Notes: generated from the sequence alone by a model not told the origin. DNA of 64,000 bases from Haloplanus sp042216725 (GCA_042216725.1 JBDGTP010000034.1:16607-80606), one strand, 5' to 3'. Shown: positions 39,800-49,097, counted from the first letter of the stretch. Numbers and translations: made by a program.

Positions 39800-41056
39800 A
39801 TGCCAGAGACTGTCTTCGAAGTCGATACGGACGCCGCGATAGACGAGCAACCCGATCCGATCGTAAACCGGTGGCATCCCGACGTGCCGCCGGCGGCTTC
39901 GATCGAACCGGGGGAGAAAGTGCGCATCGAGTGCCTCGACTGGACGGGAAACCAGGTGGTCAACGACGACAGCGCGAACGACATACGGGATATGCGTCTC
40001 GACCCGAACCACCACCTGAGCGGGCCGTTCGAGGTGAAAGGCGCCGAACCGGGGGACATTCTCGTCGTAGACATCCTCGACCTCGGGCCGTTCCCGGATC
40101 ACGAGTGGGGGTTCACCGGTATCTTCGACCTAGAGAACGGGGGCGGCTTCCTGACCGACCACTTCCCGGACGCCGCCAAGGCCATCTGGGATCTCGACGG
40201 CGTGATGACCCACTCCCGGCACGTCGAGGACGTGCGCTTCCCCGGATGTGCCCACCCCGGGATCATGGGGACGGCGCCCTCACACGAACTCCTCGAACGG
40301 TGGAACGAACGGGAACAGGAACTCATCGACAAGGGGCCGGATCGGGAGACTGCGGTCAATCACGAGACGCGAGAGGCCCAACCGCCGCTTGCCCTCCCGC
40401 CGGAACCGAACGAAGTGCTCCTGGGTGACATGGACGAGGAGGAGGCAGAGGAGGCGGCCGAGAAGGCCGCCCGAACGATCCCACCCCGGGAGAACGCTGG
40501 CAACTGTGACATCAAGAACCTGGGCCGCGGTTCGCGGGTGTACATCCCGGTGTTCGTCGAGGGCGCGAACTTCATCACGGGCGACCTGCACTTCTCGCAG
40601 GGCGACGGCGAAATCACGTTCTGTGGCGCCATCGAGATGGCCGGCTGGATCGATCTGAAGGTCGACCTGATCAAAAACGGGGTGGCGAAGTTCGGCACCG
40701 ACTACGCGATGTTCAAACCCGGCTACCAAGACCCCGACTTCTCGAACTACGTCGTGTTCGAGGGCTACTCCGTCGACGAGGACGGCACTCAGCACTACAA
40801 GAACGCCAACGTCGGTATGCGTCGGGCCTGTCTCGACGCCATCGACTACCTGACGAACTTCGGCTACACCGAGGAACAGGCGTACATCATCCTGAGTACG
40901 GCCCCGGTCGAGAGTCGGATCGCCGGCATCGTCGACCTGCCGAACACGTGCGTGACGGTGTCCGTTCCGAACGAAGTGTTCGACATCGACATCGACCCCG
41001 ACACGCTCGCCGACGGCGAGGGTGGTGACCGCGGATCGGCCGCCCATCCGACCTGA
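39800..41056 (+). CDS. Formamidase/acetamidase family amidohydrolase 2
   Basis: This is a 418-residue FmdA/AmdA protein, clearly paralogous to the copy at 35947-37218: RIECLDWTGNQVVNDD, HHLSGPFEVKGAEPGDILVV, GGGFLTDHFPDAAKAIWDL, AGNCDIKNLGRGSRVYIPVF and FSQGDGEITFCGAIEMAGW. The central insert is a Glu/Ala-rich helix (MDEEEAEEAAEKAARTIP). ATG 39800 (MPETVFEVD) matches the start of the other copy; a frame-upstream codon at 39785 is less likely. It is divergent from the AmiS-like channel and so probably co-regulated with it. Confidence 0.93.
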   Translation: MPETVFEVDTDAAIDEQPDPIVNRWHPDVPPAASIEPGEKVRIECLDWTGNQVVNDDSANDIRDMRLDPNHHLSGPFEVKGAEPGDILVVDILDLGPFPDHEWGFTGIFDLENGGGFLTDHFPDAAKAIWDLDGVMTHSRHVEDVRFPGCAHPGIMGTAPSHELLERWNEREQELIDKGPDRETAVNHETREAQPPLALPPEPNEVLLGDMDEEEAEEAAEKAARTIPPRENAGNCDIKNLGRGSRVYIPVFVEGANFITGDLHFSQGDGEITFCGAIEMAGWIDLKVDLIKNGVAKFGTDYAMFKPGYQDPDFSNYVVFEGYSVDEDGTQHYKNANVGMRRACLDAIDYLTNFGYTEEQAYIILSTAPVESRIAGIVDLPNTCVTVSVPNEVFDIDIDPDTLADGEGGDRGSAAHPT

Positions 41057-41126
41057 CTCCGAGAGCGAACGCCGGGCGACCGAGCGGGGTCGATCCGCTC
41101 GGCCGTCACCCGAGCGACGCCCCGCG

Positions 41127-42827
41127 TCAGTGGTCGTGTCCCATCGAGTGCCCGACGGCCCACGGGTAGCCGTCGGTACTCTCCACGAGTTCCCCGGGGC
41201 CGTGTGCGTGGTCGTCCTCGGTGTGCCCGTCGCGGTCAACGGAGCTGGCGAGTACGTCGTCGACCCGGAGCACCAGGTTCGCCGCTTCGGCCGCACTGTC
41301 GAGTGCCTGCCGTTTCACCGCCACCGGTTCGACGACGCCGCGAGCGACCATGTCGGCCACGCCACCCGTCTCGAGGACGAGGCCCGCCCGCTGCTCACCC
41401 CGGTGGTGGCGCGCCCGCAGTTCGATCAGACTGTCCACGGGATCGAACCCCGCCGTCTCGGCGAGCGTCCGCGGAATCGCGTCGAGGCCGTCCGCGAACG
41501 CCTCGATGGCGAGTTGTTCCCGTCGCGGCACCGCCGTGGCGTAGTCCCGGAGTTCGCGGGCGACGTGGGCTTCGGTCGCCCCGCCACCGGGGACGACGCG
41601 CCCCGCCTCGATCACGAGTTTGAGCACGTGGAAGCAGTCGTCGACGAGGCGTTTGACCTCGTCGACGACGTGTTCGGTGCCGCCGCGGAGCAACAGGGAC
41701 ACTTGATCGAACCCGTCCGCGTCCTTGACGACGGTGAACTGGTTGGCGCCGAACGCCCGTTGTTCCACGACGCCGGCGCGCCCCGTGTCTGCCGGGGTGA
41801 GGTCGTCCACCGTCGCGACGTACTGGGCGCCGGTGGCGCGGCCGAGTTTGTACAGTTCGTCCTGTCGCGTGCGCTCGACCGCGAGGATGCCCTCCTTGGC
41901 GAGCAGATAGCGCACCCGGTCGTCGATGGACTTCTGACAGAAGACGACGTCGGCGCCGGCGTCGGCGATTCGCTCGATCTGGGACGCGTAGACATCGTCC
42001 TCGTACGCCCGGAACTGTTCGAGCTGGGCCGGGGAGTCGACGCTCACGGCGCCCTGCCCCGTCGCCGTCTCGACCGTCAACTGGTCGTCGACGAGCGCCA
42101 CGGTCGCTCCCTCGATCCGACGCGGCGGCCCCGGATCGGGCGAGACCACGTCGGTCGACGACTCCGCCATATCGATGAGGAGGCCGTCGACCACCTGCGT
42201 GTCGAACACCGATCCGCCGGGGGCGGTCTTCCGGGTGATCTTCTCGAAGTCGACGGTGCGGTCGCCGCGGATGGCCTGTACCGTCTCCACGACGCACTGC
42301 GAGAGAAACGCCGTCGCCTCGGCGTCCCACTTGCCCGTGATGACCGTGCTGGCGGCGTCGCGGAGGCGTTCCGGATCGTCGCCGTCGATCACGACGGCAT
42401 CGCGGTCGAGCGTCTCGACCGCTCGCTGGCCGGCCCGGTGGTAGCCCTCCATGATCGTCGTCGGATGGAGGCCGCGTTCGAGGAGTTCCTCGGCGGCCGC
42501 GAGCAGTTCCCCCGCCAAGACGACGGCGGTGGTCGTGCCGTCGCCGGCGCGGCGCTCCTGCTGGGACGCGATGTCGACGAGCACCTGCGCGATGGGATGG
42601 TCGATGTCCAGTCGGTCGAGAATGCTGGCGCCGTCGTTCGTGACGATGACCTTCCCGTCCGATCCGACGAGCATCTTGTCGAGACCCCGCGGCCCGAGCG
42701 TCGTGCCAACCAGATCCGCCAGTGCCCGGCCGACCGAGATGTTGGCCGACTGCGCGTCGCGCCCCCGAACGCGACCCGACGCGGCGGCGTCGTCGGACAG
42801 GATCCGTGAGAGGGCGTCGGTTGTCAT
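41127..42827 (-). CDS. Thermosome (group II chaperonin) subunit, divergent paralogue
   Basis: This is a 566-residue chaperonin. It has the ATP-binding motifs TTLGPRGLDKMLV, VTNDGASILDRLDIDHPIAQ, GDGTTTAVVLAGELL and VVPGGGATEAHVARELRDYA, with hydrolytic Asp residues at the expected places, so it should be active. The C-terminal tail lacks the usual GGM repeats and is instead acidic and His-rich (HTEDDHAHGPGELVES, ending GHSMGHDH). Start 42827 (MTTDALSRILSDD). It is most like the minor third subunits of haloarchaea, which assemble into mixed rings. Confidence 0.9.
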   Translation of the reverse strand: MTTDALSRILSDDAAASGRVRGRDAQSANISVGRALADLVGTTLGPRGLDKMLVGSDGKVIVTNDGASILDRLDIDHPIAQVLVDIASQQERRAGDGTTTAVVLAGELLAAAEELLERGLHPTTIMEGYHRAGQRAVETLDRDAVVIDGDDPERLRDAASTVITGKWDAEATAFLSQCVVETVQAIRGDRTVDFEKITRKTAPGGSVFDTQVVDGLLIDMAESSTDVVSPDPGPPRRIEGATVALVDDQLTVETATGQGAVSVDSPAQLEQFRAYEDDVYASQIERIADAGADVVFCQKSIDDRVRYLLAKEGILAVERTRQDELYKLGRATGAQYVATVDDLTPADTGRAGVVEQRAFGANQFTVVKDADGFDQVSLLLRGGTEHVVDEVKRLVDDCFHVLKLVIEAGRVVPGGGATEAHVARELRDYATAVPRREQLAIEAFADGLDAIPRTLAETAGFDPVDSLIELRARHHRGEQRAGLVLETGGVADMVARGVVEPVAVKRQALDSAAEAANLVLRVDDVLASSVDRDGHTEDDHAHGPGELVESTDGYPWAVGHSMGHDH

Positions 42828-42919
42828 GGTACGCCACACCACACTACTCCCAGGGATATTAAGTTTTGTTGGTGCAGTGACACCACGGCGCCGACGCGCC
42901 GCTCACTGCCGGCGTGTCG

Positions 42920-43861
42920 TCACCGCCGTCCGTCCCGCAGATGCTCGTCGAGGAAGCGCAGCGTCTTCGTCCACGCGTTCCGGGTGGCGTTCGGCCGGAA
43001 ACTCTCGCCGCTCGGATTGGCGAAGGCGTGACTGGCGCCCTCGTAGACGTACACCTCGTGTTCGACACCCAGGTCGTCGAGCGTCCGGTCGAACGCACGG
43101 ACGTTCTCGATGCCGACCACCTGGTCTTCGGAGCCGAAGATCCCGAGAACCGGGCCGTCGATCCGCCGGAGCGTCGACGCGTTCGTCGTGAGCGTGCCGT
43201 AGTAGATCACCGTCGCGTTGAGGTCGGCCTCGCTGAGGCTCAACTGGAGGCTCTGGCCGCCGCCGAAACACCACCCGAGGCTGGCGACCCGATCCGTGGT
43301 GTAGGGGGCCTCACGCAGGCCGGAGACGGCGCGGCTCATCTTCGTCACGGCAACGTCGGGGTTCGACCGCACCTGGCCGGCGAGTCGGGCCGCCTCCGAG
43401 GAGTTCTGCGCCACCTCCCCGTCGTAGAGGTCGACCGCGAACACGACGTAGCCGTGGCCGGCGAGGATGTCGGCCATGTGCTCGATGTTCTCATTGAGCC
43501 CCCACCACTCGTGGATCATGACGACTGCGGGGTAGGTGCCGTTATCGGCGGGGCGTGCGAGATAGCCCGGTGTGCCGTCGATGGTCGTCTCGGTCGTCGT
43601 GATCGCCGAGAGGTTCTCGGCAGCGAAGATGTCGGTGTTCCCGCCCGTGGTGACGGGTTCACAGGTGCCATCCTTCTTGATCGCACCGGGCTGGCAGCCG
43701 GTGTGTGGCGTCTGGGCGTACGACGCCTCGGCCGTGCCGGTATCGGTCGGCGTCGGGGATGGCGTCGGCGTCCCGGCGCCGTCGCCCGGGAGCACGCCCG
43801 AACACCCGCTCAGGAGCACCAGCGCGGCGACCGCCGCGACCGCTGGTCGTGACGTTGACAT
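42920..43861 (-). CDS. Dienelactone hydrolase-family lipoprotein
   Basis: This is a 313-residue protein. A signal peptide with lipobox LLSGC (Cys20) and a Thr/Pro linker (GTPTPSPTPTDTG) indicate export and anchoring. The hydrolase domain has VVMIHEWWGLNENI, the Cys nucleophile (Cys198) in LGWCFGGGQS, Asp246 in FGSEDQVVG and His278 in GASHAFANP: a Cys-His-Asp triad as in dienelactone hydrolase. An extra loop with two Cys (TGCQPGAIKKDGTC) may form a disulfide. Substrate unknown; it acts outside the membrane. Confidence 0.9.
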   Translation of the reverse strand: MSTSRPAVAAVAALVLLSGCSGVLPGDGAGTPTPSPTPTDTGTAEASYAQTPHTGCQPGAIKKDGTCEPVTTGGNTDIFAAENLSAITTTETTIDGTPGYLARPADNGTYPAVVMIHEWWGLNENIEHMADILAGHGYVVFAVDLYDGEVAQNSSEAARLAGQVRSNPDVAVTKMSRAVSGLREAPYTTDRVASLGWCFGGGQSLQLSLSEADLNATVIYYGTLTTNASTLRRIDGPVLGIFGSEDQVVGIENVRAFDRTLDDLGVEHEVYVYEGASHAFANPSGESFRPNATRNAWTKTLRFLDEHLRDGRR

Positions 43862-43956
43862 TTCGTCTGACGAAGGGAAGCCGCGAGCATAACGGTGTCG
43901 CCGGGGACGGAGCGAGTCCCCCAGAGCTTAGTCGTGGCGTGCGAACGACGTGTGCT

Positions 43957-45111
43957 ATGGTACCGACGGTCACGATCCGGCATCTCGACGAGGCTCCGAT
44001 CGGGGATCGCGAAACGGAGTTCGTGGAACGGAAGGGACTCGGCCACCCCGATTCGATCTGTGATGGCATCGCCGAGGCCGTCTCGCGGCGACTCTCGCAA
44101 CGCTATCTGGACGAGTTCGGCGAAGTTCTCCACCACAACACCGACAAGGTGCAACTCGTCGCTGGCGCCACGGAACCGGCCTTCGGCGGCGGGGAGGTCG
44201 TGGAACCGATGTACGTCCTGCTCGGTGGCCGGGCGACCCGGACGGCCGACGGTCGGCAGATCCCGGTCGACGAAATAGCGATCGAGGCCGCGAGAGAGTA
44301 CGTCGAGACGGAGTTCGAGGCAGTGCCAGCCGACGTAATCGAGCTGGACTCACGAATCGGCGAGACGTCGGCCGAGTTGCAGTCGCTGTTCGGCGAGGCG
44401 ACGCCCCGGGCGAACGACACCAGCGTCGGCGTCGGCTACGCACCGCTGTCCGAAACCGACCGGATCGTCAAGGGACTCGCACGGGCGCTCCGCGAGCGGA
44501 TTCAGGCAGTCGGTGCCGACGTCAAGGTGATGGGCTGGCGCTCGGGCGACGGCCTGCGGCTCGTCGTCGCGGCCGCCGTCGTCTCGCGGCACGTAGCGAA
44601 CCTCGAGGAGTACGTCGCGGTGACCGACCGGATCGCGGAACTCGCCCGGCGCTACGCGACCGAGCGAACGAATCGAACCGTCCACGTCGACGTGAACGCC
44701 GCCGACGACATCGACGCCGGATCGGTCTACCTCACCGAGACCGGCCTCTCCGCGGAGATGGGAGACGACGGCAACGTCGGCCGTGGCAATCGCGTCAACG
44801 GTCTCATCACGCCTCACCGGCCAATGAGTCTCGAGGCGACGGCCGGAAAGAACCCGGTCAGCCACGTCGGCAAACTGTACAACCTCGTCGCCACGAACGC
44901 CGCAGAGCGCGTCCACCAGGAACTCGGGGCCGACCACACCGAGGTGAAACTCCTCTCGCGGATCGGCGAACCGGTGACCGAACCACTGGCTATCGACATC
45001 GATACGACGGCGAGCGACGACGACCCGGTTCGGCATATCGTCACCGAGGAACTCGACGCTCTCGATACGCTCGCAGACGACCTGGTCGCCGGCGACGTCT
45101 CCCTCTTCTGA
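43957..45111 (+). CDS. mat: Methionine adenosyltransferase, archaeal type
   Basis: This is a 384-residue archaeal-type S-adenosylmethionine synthetase: FVERKGLGHPDSICDGIAEA (ATP/methionine site), NTDKVQLVAGATEPAFGGGE, GDDGNVGRGNRVNGLITPHR and GKNPVSHVGKLYNL. It is unrelated in sequence to bacterial MetK, as expected in Archaea. The open frame extends upstream, but ATG 43957 gives the family N-terminus MVPTVTIRHLDEAPIGDRET and has a weak promoter box (GCTTA, about 43926) 27-31 bases upstream. The enzyme supplies SAM for methyltransferases such as the one at 45513-46142. Confidence 0.95.
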   Translation: MVPTVTIRHLDEAPIGDRETEFVERKGLGHPDSICDGIAEAVSRRLSQRYLDEFGEVLHHNTDKVQLVAGATEPAFGGGEVVEPMYVLLGGRATRTADGRQIPVDEIAIEAAREYVETEFEAVPADVIELDSRIGETSAELQSLFGEATPRANDTSVGVGYAPLSETDRIVKGLARALRERIQAVGADVKVMGWRSGDGLRLVVAAAVVSRHVANLEEYVAVTDRIAELARRYATERTNRTVHVDVNAADDIDAGSVYLTETGLSAEMGDDGNVGRGNRVNGLITPHRPMSLEATAGKNPVSHVGKLYNLVATNAAERVHQELGADHTEVKLLSRIGEPVTEPLAIDIDTTASDDDPVRHIVTEELDALDTLADDLVAGDVSLF

Positions 45112-45134
45112 CGCTCGTGGTGTCGGGCGACCGG

Positions 45135-45419
45135 TCAGTCGGGGCGTCGACTGGCCTCGCGTCCGAGCGGTCGTTCGACGGCCGCGACTTTCTCGCTGGC
45201 GGGGGCGTCGCTCGGTCGCTTGTCGTCGACTTTCGGCGTCGTAATCACTCGGGCCGCGTGGACGGTGTCGTGGCCCGCCGCCGCCGCGAACCGTTCGGCC
45301 GCGTCGTCGGCCTCAACGACCGTCCCCATCGGGGGAGTCTCACAGGCGACGCCGAACGCGTCGAGGGCCTCGACCGCCTTCGCGATTTCACTGGACACGC
45401 TCCCCTCGTGAACGGGCAC
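45135..45419 (-). CDS. MTH1187/YkoF-type thiamine-binding protein, start unclear
   Basis: From the GTG at 45419 the frame encodes 94 residues beginning MPVHEGSVSSEIAKAVEALD, then ETPPMGTVVEADDAAERFAA, which match the small ferredoxin-like MTH1187 (DUF77) family. Homologues have about ten further residues forming the first strand. These exist here in frame (TATGELSVVPVHEG), but no ATG, GTG or TTG precedes them; an ACG at 45444-45446 lies where the start should be. Either ACG is used, the start codon was mutated, or the shorter protein is made. Confidence 0.7.
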   Translation of the reverse strand: MPVHEGSVSSEIAKAVEALDAFGVACETPPMGTVVEADDAAERFAAAAGHDTVHAARVITTPKVDDKRPSDAPASEKVAAVERPLGREASRRPD

Positions 45420-45512
45420 GACGGACAGTTCGCCGGTGGCTGTCGTGGCACGCGATCCGGCGGCCCGATCCGTAACGTCCCGTGGCGTCGAGGCCGGACG
45501 AGCGCCGCGATC

Positions 45513-46142
45513 CTACCGGGTCGCCCTGAGCCCGACGAACGACCCGTCGCCGTACCCCTCCTCGACCGGTTCGAGGGCGTCGACCTCGTCGAGGGGGTGG
45601 TAGATGGTCTGGACGAACTCGAAGTCGGAGAAGCCGGCGTCCTCGAGAGCCACGACGAGTTCCTCGGTCGAGACGAACGTCGCCTCCCGGTAGAACGGGT
45701 TCTCGTCTTTGGTCTCCTGATAGATGCGCCCGACGGGGCTGTCCTTGTCGATGTAGCCGATCACGAGGGCCCCGTCGGGCGTCAAGACGCGGTCGGCCTC
45801 GGCCAGCGCCCGGGCCACGTCGTCGACGAAACAGATCGTCGTCACGATCAGCGCGGTGTCGAACGTCGCCGCCCTGAACGGGAGGCGTTCGGCGACGCCT
45901 TTCGTCACCTCGATCCCGCGCTCGCGGGCATACGCGAGCATCTCGCCGGCGGGATCGATCCCGACTGCCATCCCGAGCGGGGCCGCGAACCGAGCACTGC
46001 CGACGCCGATCTCCACCCCGTATCCGGGCGCCGGCAGGAGACGGCGCAACGCCGCCAGTTCGGTGCGGTAGGCGGCCTCGTGTTCCTCGAACCATCCCTC
46101 GTATCGGTCGGTGTGTTCCTCGAACGGTGCGGTCTTCGGCAT
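45513..46142 (-). CDS. Class I SAM-dependent methyltransferase
   Basis: This is a 209-residue Rossmann-type methyltransferase starting MPKTAPFEEHTDRYEGWFEE. Motif I is GVEIGVGSARFAAPLG, the acidic loop GIDPAGEMLAYARERG follows, and FDTALIVTTICFVDD then LTPDGALVIGYIDKDSP correspond to motifs II and III. It is most like methyltransferase domain 11 enzymes; the substrate is unknown. It stands between the thiamine-binding and cupin genes, all on the minus strand with gaps. Confidence 0.9.
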   Translation of the reverse strand: MPKTAPFEEHTDRYEGWFEEHEAAYRTELAALRRLLPAPGYGVEIGVGSARFAAPLGMAVGIDPAGEMLAYARERGIEVTKGVAERLPFRAATFDTALIVTTICFVDDVARALAEADRVLTPDGALVIGYIDKDSPVGRIYQETKDENPFYREATFVSTEELVVALEDAGFSDFEFVQTIYHPLDEVDALEPVEEGYGDGSFVGLRATR

Positions 46143-46387
46143 GGCCGGCCGTACGGCCCCCACCGCCACCAACGTTCGGGGGGCGAGAGACGTTGTTATC
46201 CCGAGTCACGCGCCGTCCGTCTGACCGAACGCTCGACGGGAGCGAAACACCGTCGTCGGGTCATCCGACGACGACTGCCTCGATCCGGGCGACGTGGGGG
46301 TGACGGCTCGACCCGAGAACAGCGGCCGAGTGGTGGCCGCTCTCGGCGAGGTTCCCGAACGTGCCGGCCGACCGCGCGGAGCGGTCG

Positions 46388-46768
46388 TTACTCGTCGACG
46401 AGGTCGATCCCGGCGTCGCCGTTCGGCACCATACAGACGAACGCGCTCTCGGCGTCGCTCTCGTTACGGAACCAGTGCACCGTGCCCGCCGGGATCAACA
46501 GCGAGTCGCCCGCCGTGACGGTGTGTTCCTCGCCGTCGATGCCGACGACGTACTCCCCGGTCACCGTGTGGACTTCGTGTTCGACGGCGTTGGTGTGTTT
46601 CGGCACCTCGGCACCCGGGTCGAGGTGGTAACGGCGCATCCGGAAGTTCGGCGCTCCGTCGGATTCGTCGAAGATGACCGCCTTCCGCACGCCGTCGGCT
46701 TGCGACAGGGTGTCGTACTCGACGTCGCTGGCCCGCTTGACGACCGGACTGGGCTGTTGTTCGCTCAT
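46388..46768 (-). CDS. Single-domain cupin protein
   Basis: This is a 126-residue beta-barrel cupin. Motif 1 is EVPKHTNAVEHEVHTVTGE, carrying His/His/Glu/His metal ligands, and motif 2 is SLLIPAGTVHWFRNES. It is a probable metal-binding protein, perhaps an enzyme or sensor. Start 46768 (MSEQQPSPVVKRASDVEYD). No neighbour fixes its role. Confidence 0.9.
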   Translation of the reverse strand: MSEQQPSPVVKRASDVEYDTLSQADGVRKAVIFDESDGAPNFRMRRYHLDPGAEVPKHTNAVEHEVHTVTGEYVVGIDGEEHTVTAGDSLLIPAGTVHWFRNESDAESAFVCMVPNGDAGIDLVDE

Positions 46769-46935
46769 GGTCGTCGGTCGGCGGCGAGGGAGATAAGTCC
46801 TGGTTCCGCGGCGCTCCGGCCGGATGATACGGCGAACACCTCACGGCGCATTCTGGTCTGCGATGAGTGAGGAGGGCTACGACAGCGCTAGCGGCGGAAC
46901 CGACCAGCGAACACCGCCACGGTCTCGGAGCGAGC

Positions 46936-47046
46936 ATGACGGGTCCGGCCGAGAGCGACGAGACGTTCCGCGGCCCGTTCGTCTTCGCGCCTGCCGGTGC
47001 GGAGTCCGGCTTCGGCTGCTCCGACCCACTCCCCGACGCGACGTGA
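46936..47046 (+). CDS. Possible small protein or gene fragment
   Basis: This is a 36-codon ORF reading MTGPAESDETFRGPFVFAPA, then GAESGFGCSDPLPDAT. It is acidic with haloarchaeal-like composition in a 294-base gap (46769-47062) that has no other gene, but there is no clear promoter and another frame is open across it. It could be a small gene, a remnant or chance. Confidence 0.3.
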   Translation: MTGPAESDETFRGPFVFAPAGAESGFGCSDPLPDAT

Positions 47047-47062
47047 GTGACGACGGCATTCG

Positions 47063-47617
47063 TTATTCGTTCGGCGACCGTTCGCCCGCAGGGATCGTCG
47101 TCTCCAGCCAGTTCTCCTCGGGCGGAAGCGGGCACGAGAACGCGTCGCTGAACGCGCAAAACGGCGTGTACGCCAGGTTGAAATCGAGGGGGACGCGATC
47201 ACCGTCGTCGAGTGCGCGGTGGGGTTCGAGTTCCATGTACCGCCCGCCACGGTAGGTCTGCTGTCCGGTCGTCTTATCGCGGAACGGGACGAAAATATCG
47301 TCGGAGTCAGCGCCCTCCTGACGGTAGCCGTGGAGCGTGTGAGTGTCGCCGTCGAGGGCGAATTCGAACGTGACGATCCGAAGATACCGAACCGTCCGAC
47401 CGTCGCTCGTCTCCATCTCGACCGGGACGGGGTCGTCGGACACCGTGACGGTCGCGTCGACGCGATAGTCGGGGTTCGGGTCGAAGTACGGCAGGCCGTC
47501 GAAGTCGTCGCGTTCCTCGGGGGGGAGCGGCGACCCCCGCGACTCGGCGAAGACACGATCCTTCTCGGCGCGGTGCTCACGCAGGCGGGCGGCGTAGTCG
47601 TCGGGCGTCTCGGACAC
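47063..47617 (-). CDS. DUF1684 protein (copy 1)
   Basis: This is a 184-residue soluble DUF1684 protein: LREHRAEKDRVFAESRGSPL, PPEERDDFDGLPYFDPNPDY, FVPFRDKTTGQQTYRGGRYM and FNLAYTPFCAFSDAFSCPLP, with the conserved FxDxTxGxxTYxxGRY, the N-AY-P-C and final CPLPP-ENWL blocks. Function is unknown; it is likely a beta-sandwich metal- or ligand-binding protein. A second copy is at 59286-59825. Confidence 0.9.
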   Translation of the reverse strand: MSETPDDYAARLREHRAEKDRVFAESRGSPLPPEERDDFDGLPYFDPNPDYRVDATVTVSDDPVPVEMETSDGRTVRYLRIVTFEFALDGDTHTLHGYRQEGADSDDIFVPFRDKTTGQQTYRGGRYMELEPHRALDDGDRVPLDFNLAYTPFCAFSDAFSCPLPPEENWLETTIPAGERSPNE

Positions 47618-47744
47618 ACGCGATATACGGGGACGACGGGTTTCAGTCCGACGATCCGGAACGGCTCATCGGACGTGGAGCGAAATCATTCCTGATAATC
47701 ACGTCAGTCGATTTATATTATTGACCGGTATCGTCCTCGACGGG

Positions 47745-48868
47745 ATGGCTTCGAAGGGCGTTCTCGGGACGAGCTACCTCGTCTCCGTCGGCATCGTGCT
47801 GTTCGGGTCGCTCACGGGCGTGTTGGTGCCGCCGGGTACCGGGCTGGCCACCACCGAATCAACCTCGCTCCTCGGGCTCTGTCTGGGGGTGATGGTCGCC
47901 GGGTGTTTCACGCTGACCGGGGTCGGCCTCTCGCACAGCGGACTGGACGGGGAGCGGGTGTGGCGCGTGGCTGCGTGGTCGACGCTCGGTCTGGGGGTTC
48001 CCACCCTGCTCTCCGTTTTCCTGCTCCTGTGGGTTCCGGCGACGCTCGGCGGCGTGGGCTGGCGGAGTGTCGTCATGGTCGACATCACGGCGGGCGGTGT
48101 CGTCGGCGTACTCGTCGGGGCGCTCCTGAACTCCGGGCAGAACACGAACGCACACGGACGCTCAACCAGCGCAACACCGTCTTTCTCCGCCTGTTCCGGC
48201 ACGACATCCGAACCAGCGTCAACATCGTCCGCGGTCATCTCACTCTCGTCGATGCCGACGAGGTGTCGGTGTCCGAGGCCGCCGACGTGATCCACGACCA
48301 GCTCGATCACATCACGCGCCTGAGCGACGCGGCGAACCGCCTCGACGACCTCGAAGCGATGGTCGAGACGGAGCCGGTCGACCTCAGCGCCCTCACGACC
48401 GACCGAGTCGAGGAGGTTCGTCGCGTCCACGACGGCGTGGTCGTCGAGACGGACATCCGACCGGGAACGTACGTGCGAGCGAACGATCTGCTGGCGTCGG
48501 TCGTCGACAACCTGCTCAGGAACGCGGTCGAACACGGCGACGCCGAGCCGAGGGTGTGGGTTACCGTCCGGCCGACCGAGGGACGGTCGGACACCGCCGA
48601 ACTCCGCGTCCGGGACGACGGGCCGGGGTTCTCGGACACCGAACTCGCCGTTCACACCGACGCGACCGAGACGGCACTCCAGCACAGCGACGGGGTCGGC
48701 CTCTGGCTCGTCCGATGGATCGTCGACGCCTACGACGGCGAACTCGTCGTCGAAAACGACGCGACGGGCGCCGCCGTGACCGTTCGGCTTCCCGCGGCCC
48801 GCACGCCGACCGACCGACAGCGACGGATGCCGACGACCGCTCCTGAGCGGTCGGCCACGACTCGGTAA
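47745..48868 (+). pseudogene. Membrane histidine kinase with frameshift near 48128
   Basis: The first frame (ATG 47745, MASKGVLGTSYLVS) encodes four hydrophobic helices ending VVGVLVGALL. The second frame continues with ELRAEHERTRTLNQRNTVFL, the His box LFRHDIRTSVNIVRGHL, N box VVDNLLRNAVEHG and G boxes VRDDGPGFSD and GVGLWLVRWI, ending at 48868. Restoring one G at CTCCTG/AACTC (about 48128) rejoins them into a normal about 374-residue kinase. TTTATATTA at 47712-47720 is a well-placed TATA box. As sequenced, the kinase core is separated from its membrane sensor. Confidence 0.8.
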
Positions 48869-48905
48869 CGGCCGTCGCCAGCGTCGTGCCGCATTCGCAG
48901 TCGGC

Positions 48906-49097
48906 TTACCGAGTCGCCCGAAACTCGCCGTGCTTGACGCCGATACCGAACGCGAGCAACCCGAAGACGAGCATCGACGGGGCGACCATCATCAGCGTCG
49001 TTCGTATCGCCATCATCCCGCTCGCGATCAGTCCGGCGACACCGAGTACGACGACAGCGAGTACGGCACCGAGCGCGACCGGGAGGGTGACTTGCAT
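48906..49097 (-). CDS. Small two-helix membrane protein (DUF7333-like)
   Basis: This is a 63-residue protein, MQVTLPVALGAVLAVVVLGV, then LIASGMMAIRTTLMMVAPSM and VFGLLAFGIGVKHGEFRATR. The two helices separated by a Met-rich turn and the ending GVKHGEFRA resemble a small haloarchaeal family that I recall as DUF7333. Start 49097 from codon position and hydrophobic pattern. Function unknown. Confidence 0.7.
   Translation of the reverse strand: MQVTLPVALGAVLAVVVLGVAGLIASGMMAIRTTLMMVAPSMLVFGLLAFGIGVKHGEFRATR

Noticed and set aside
41022..42809. 595-codon plus-strand frame opposite the thermosome gene
   Set aside because: No domain can be seen and codon composition is that of an antisense frame; the chaperonin on the minus strand is unambiguous.
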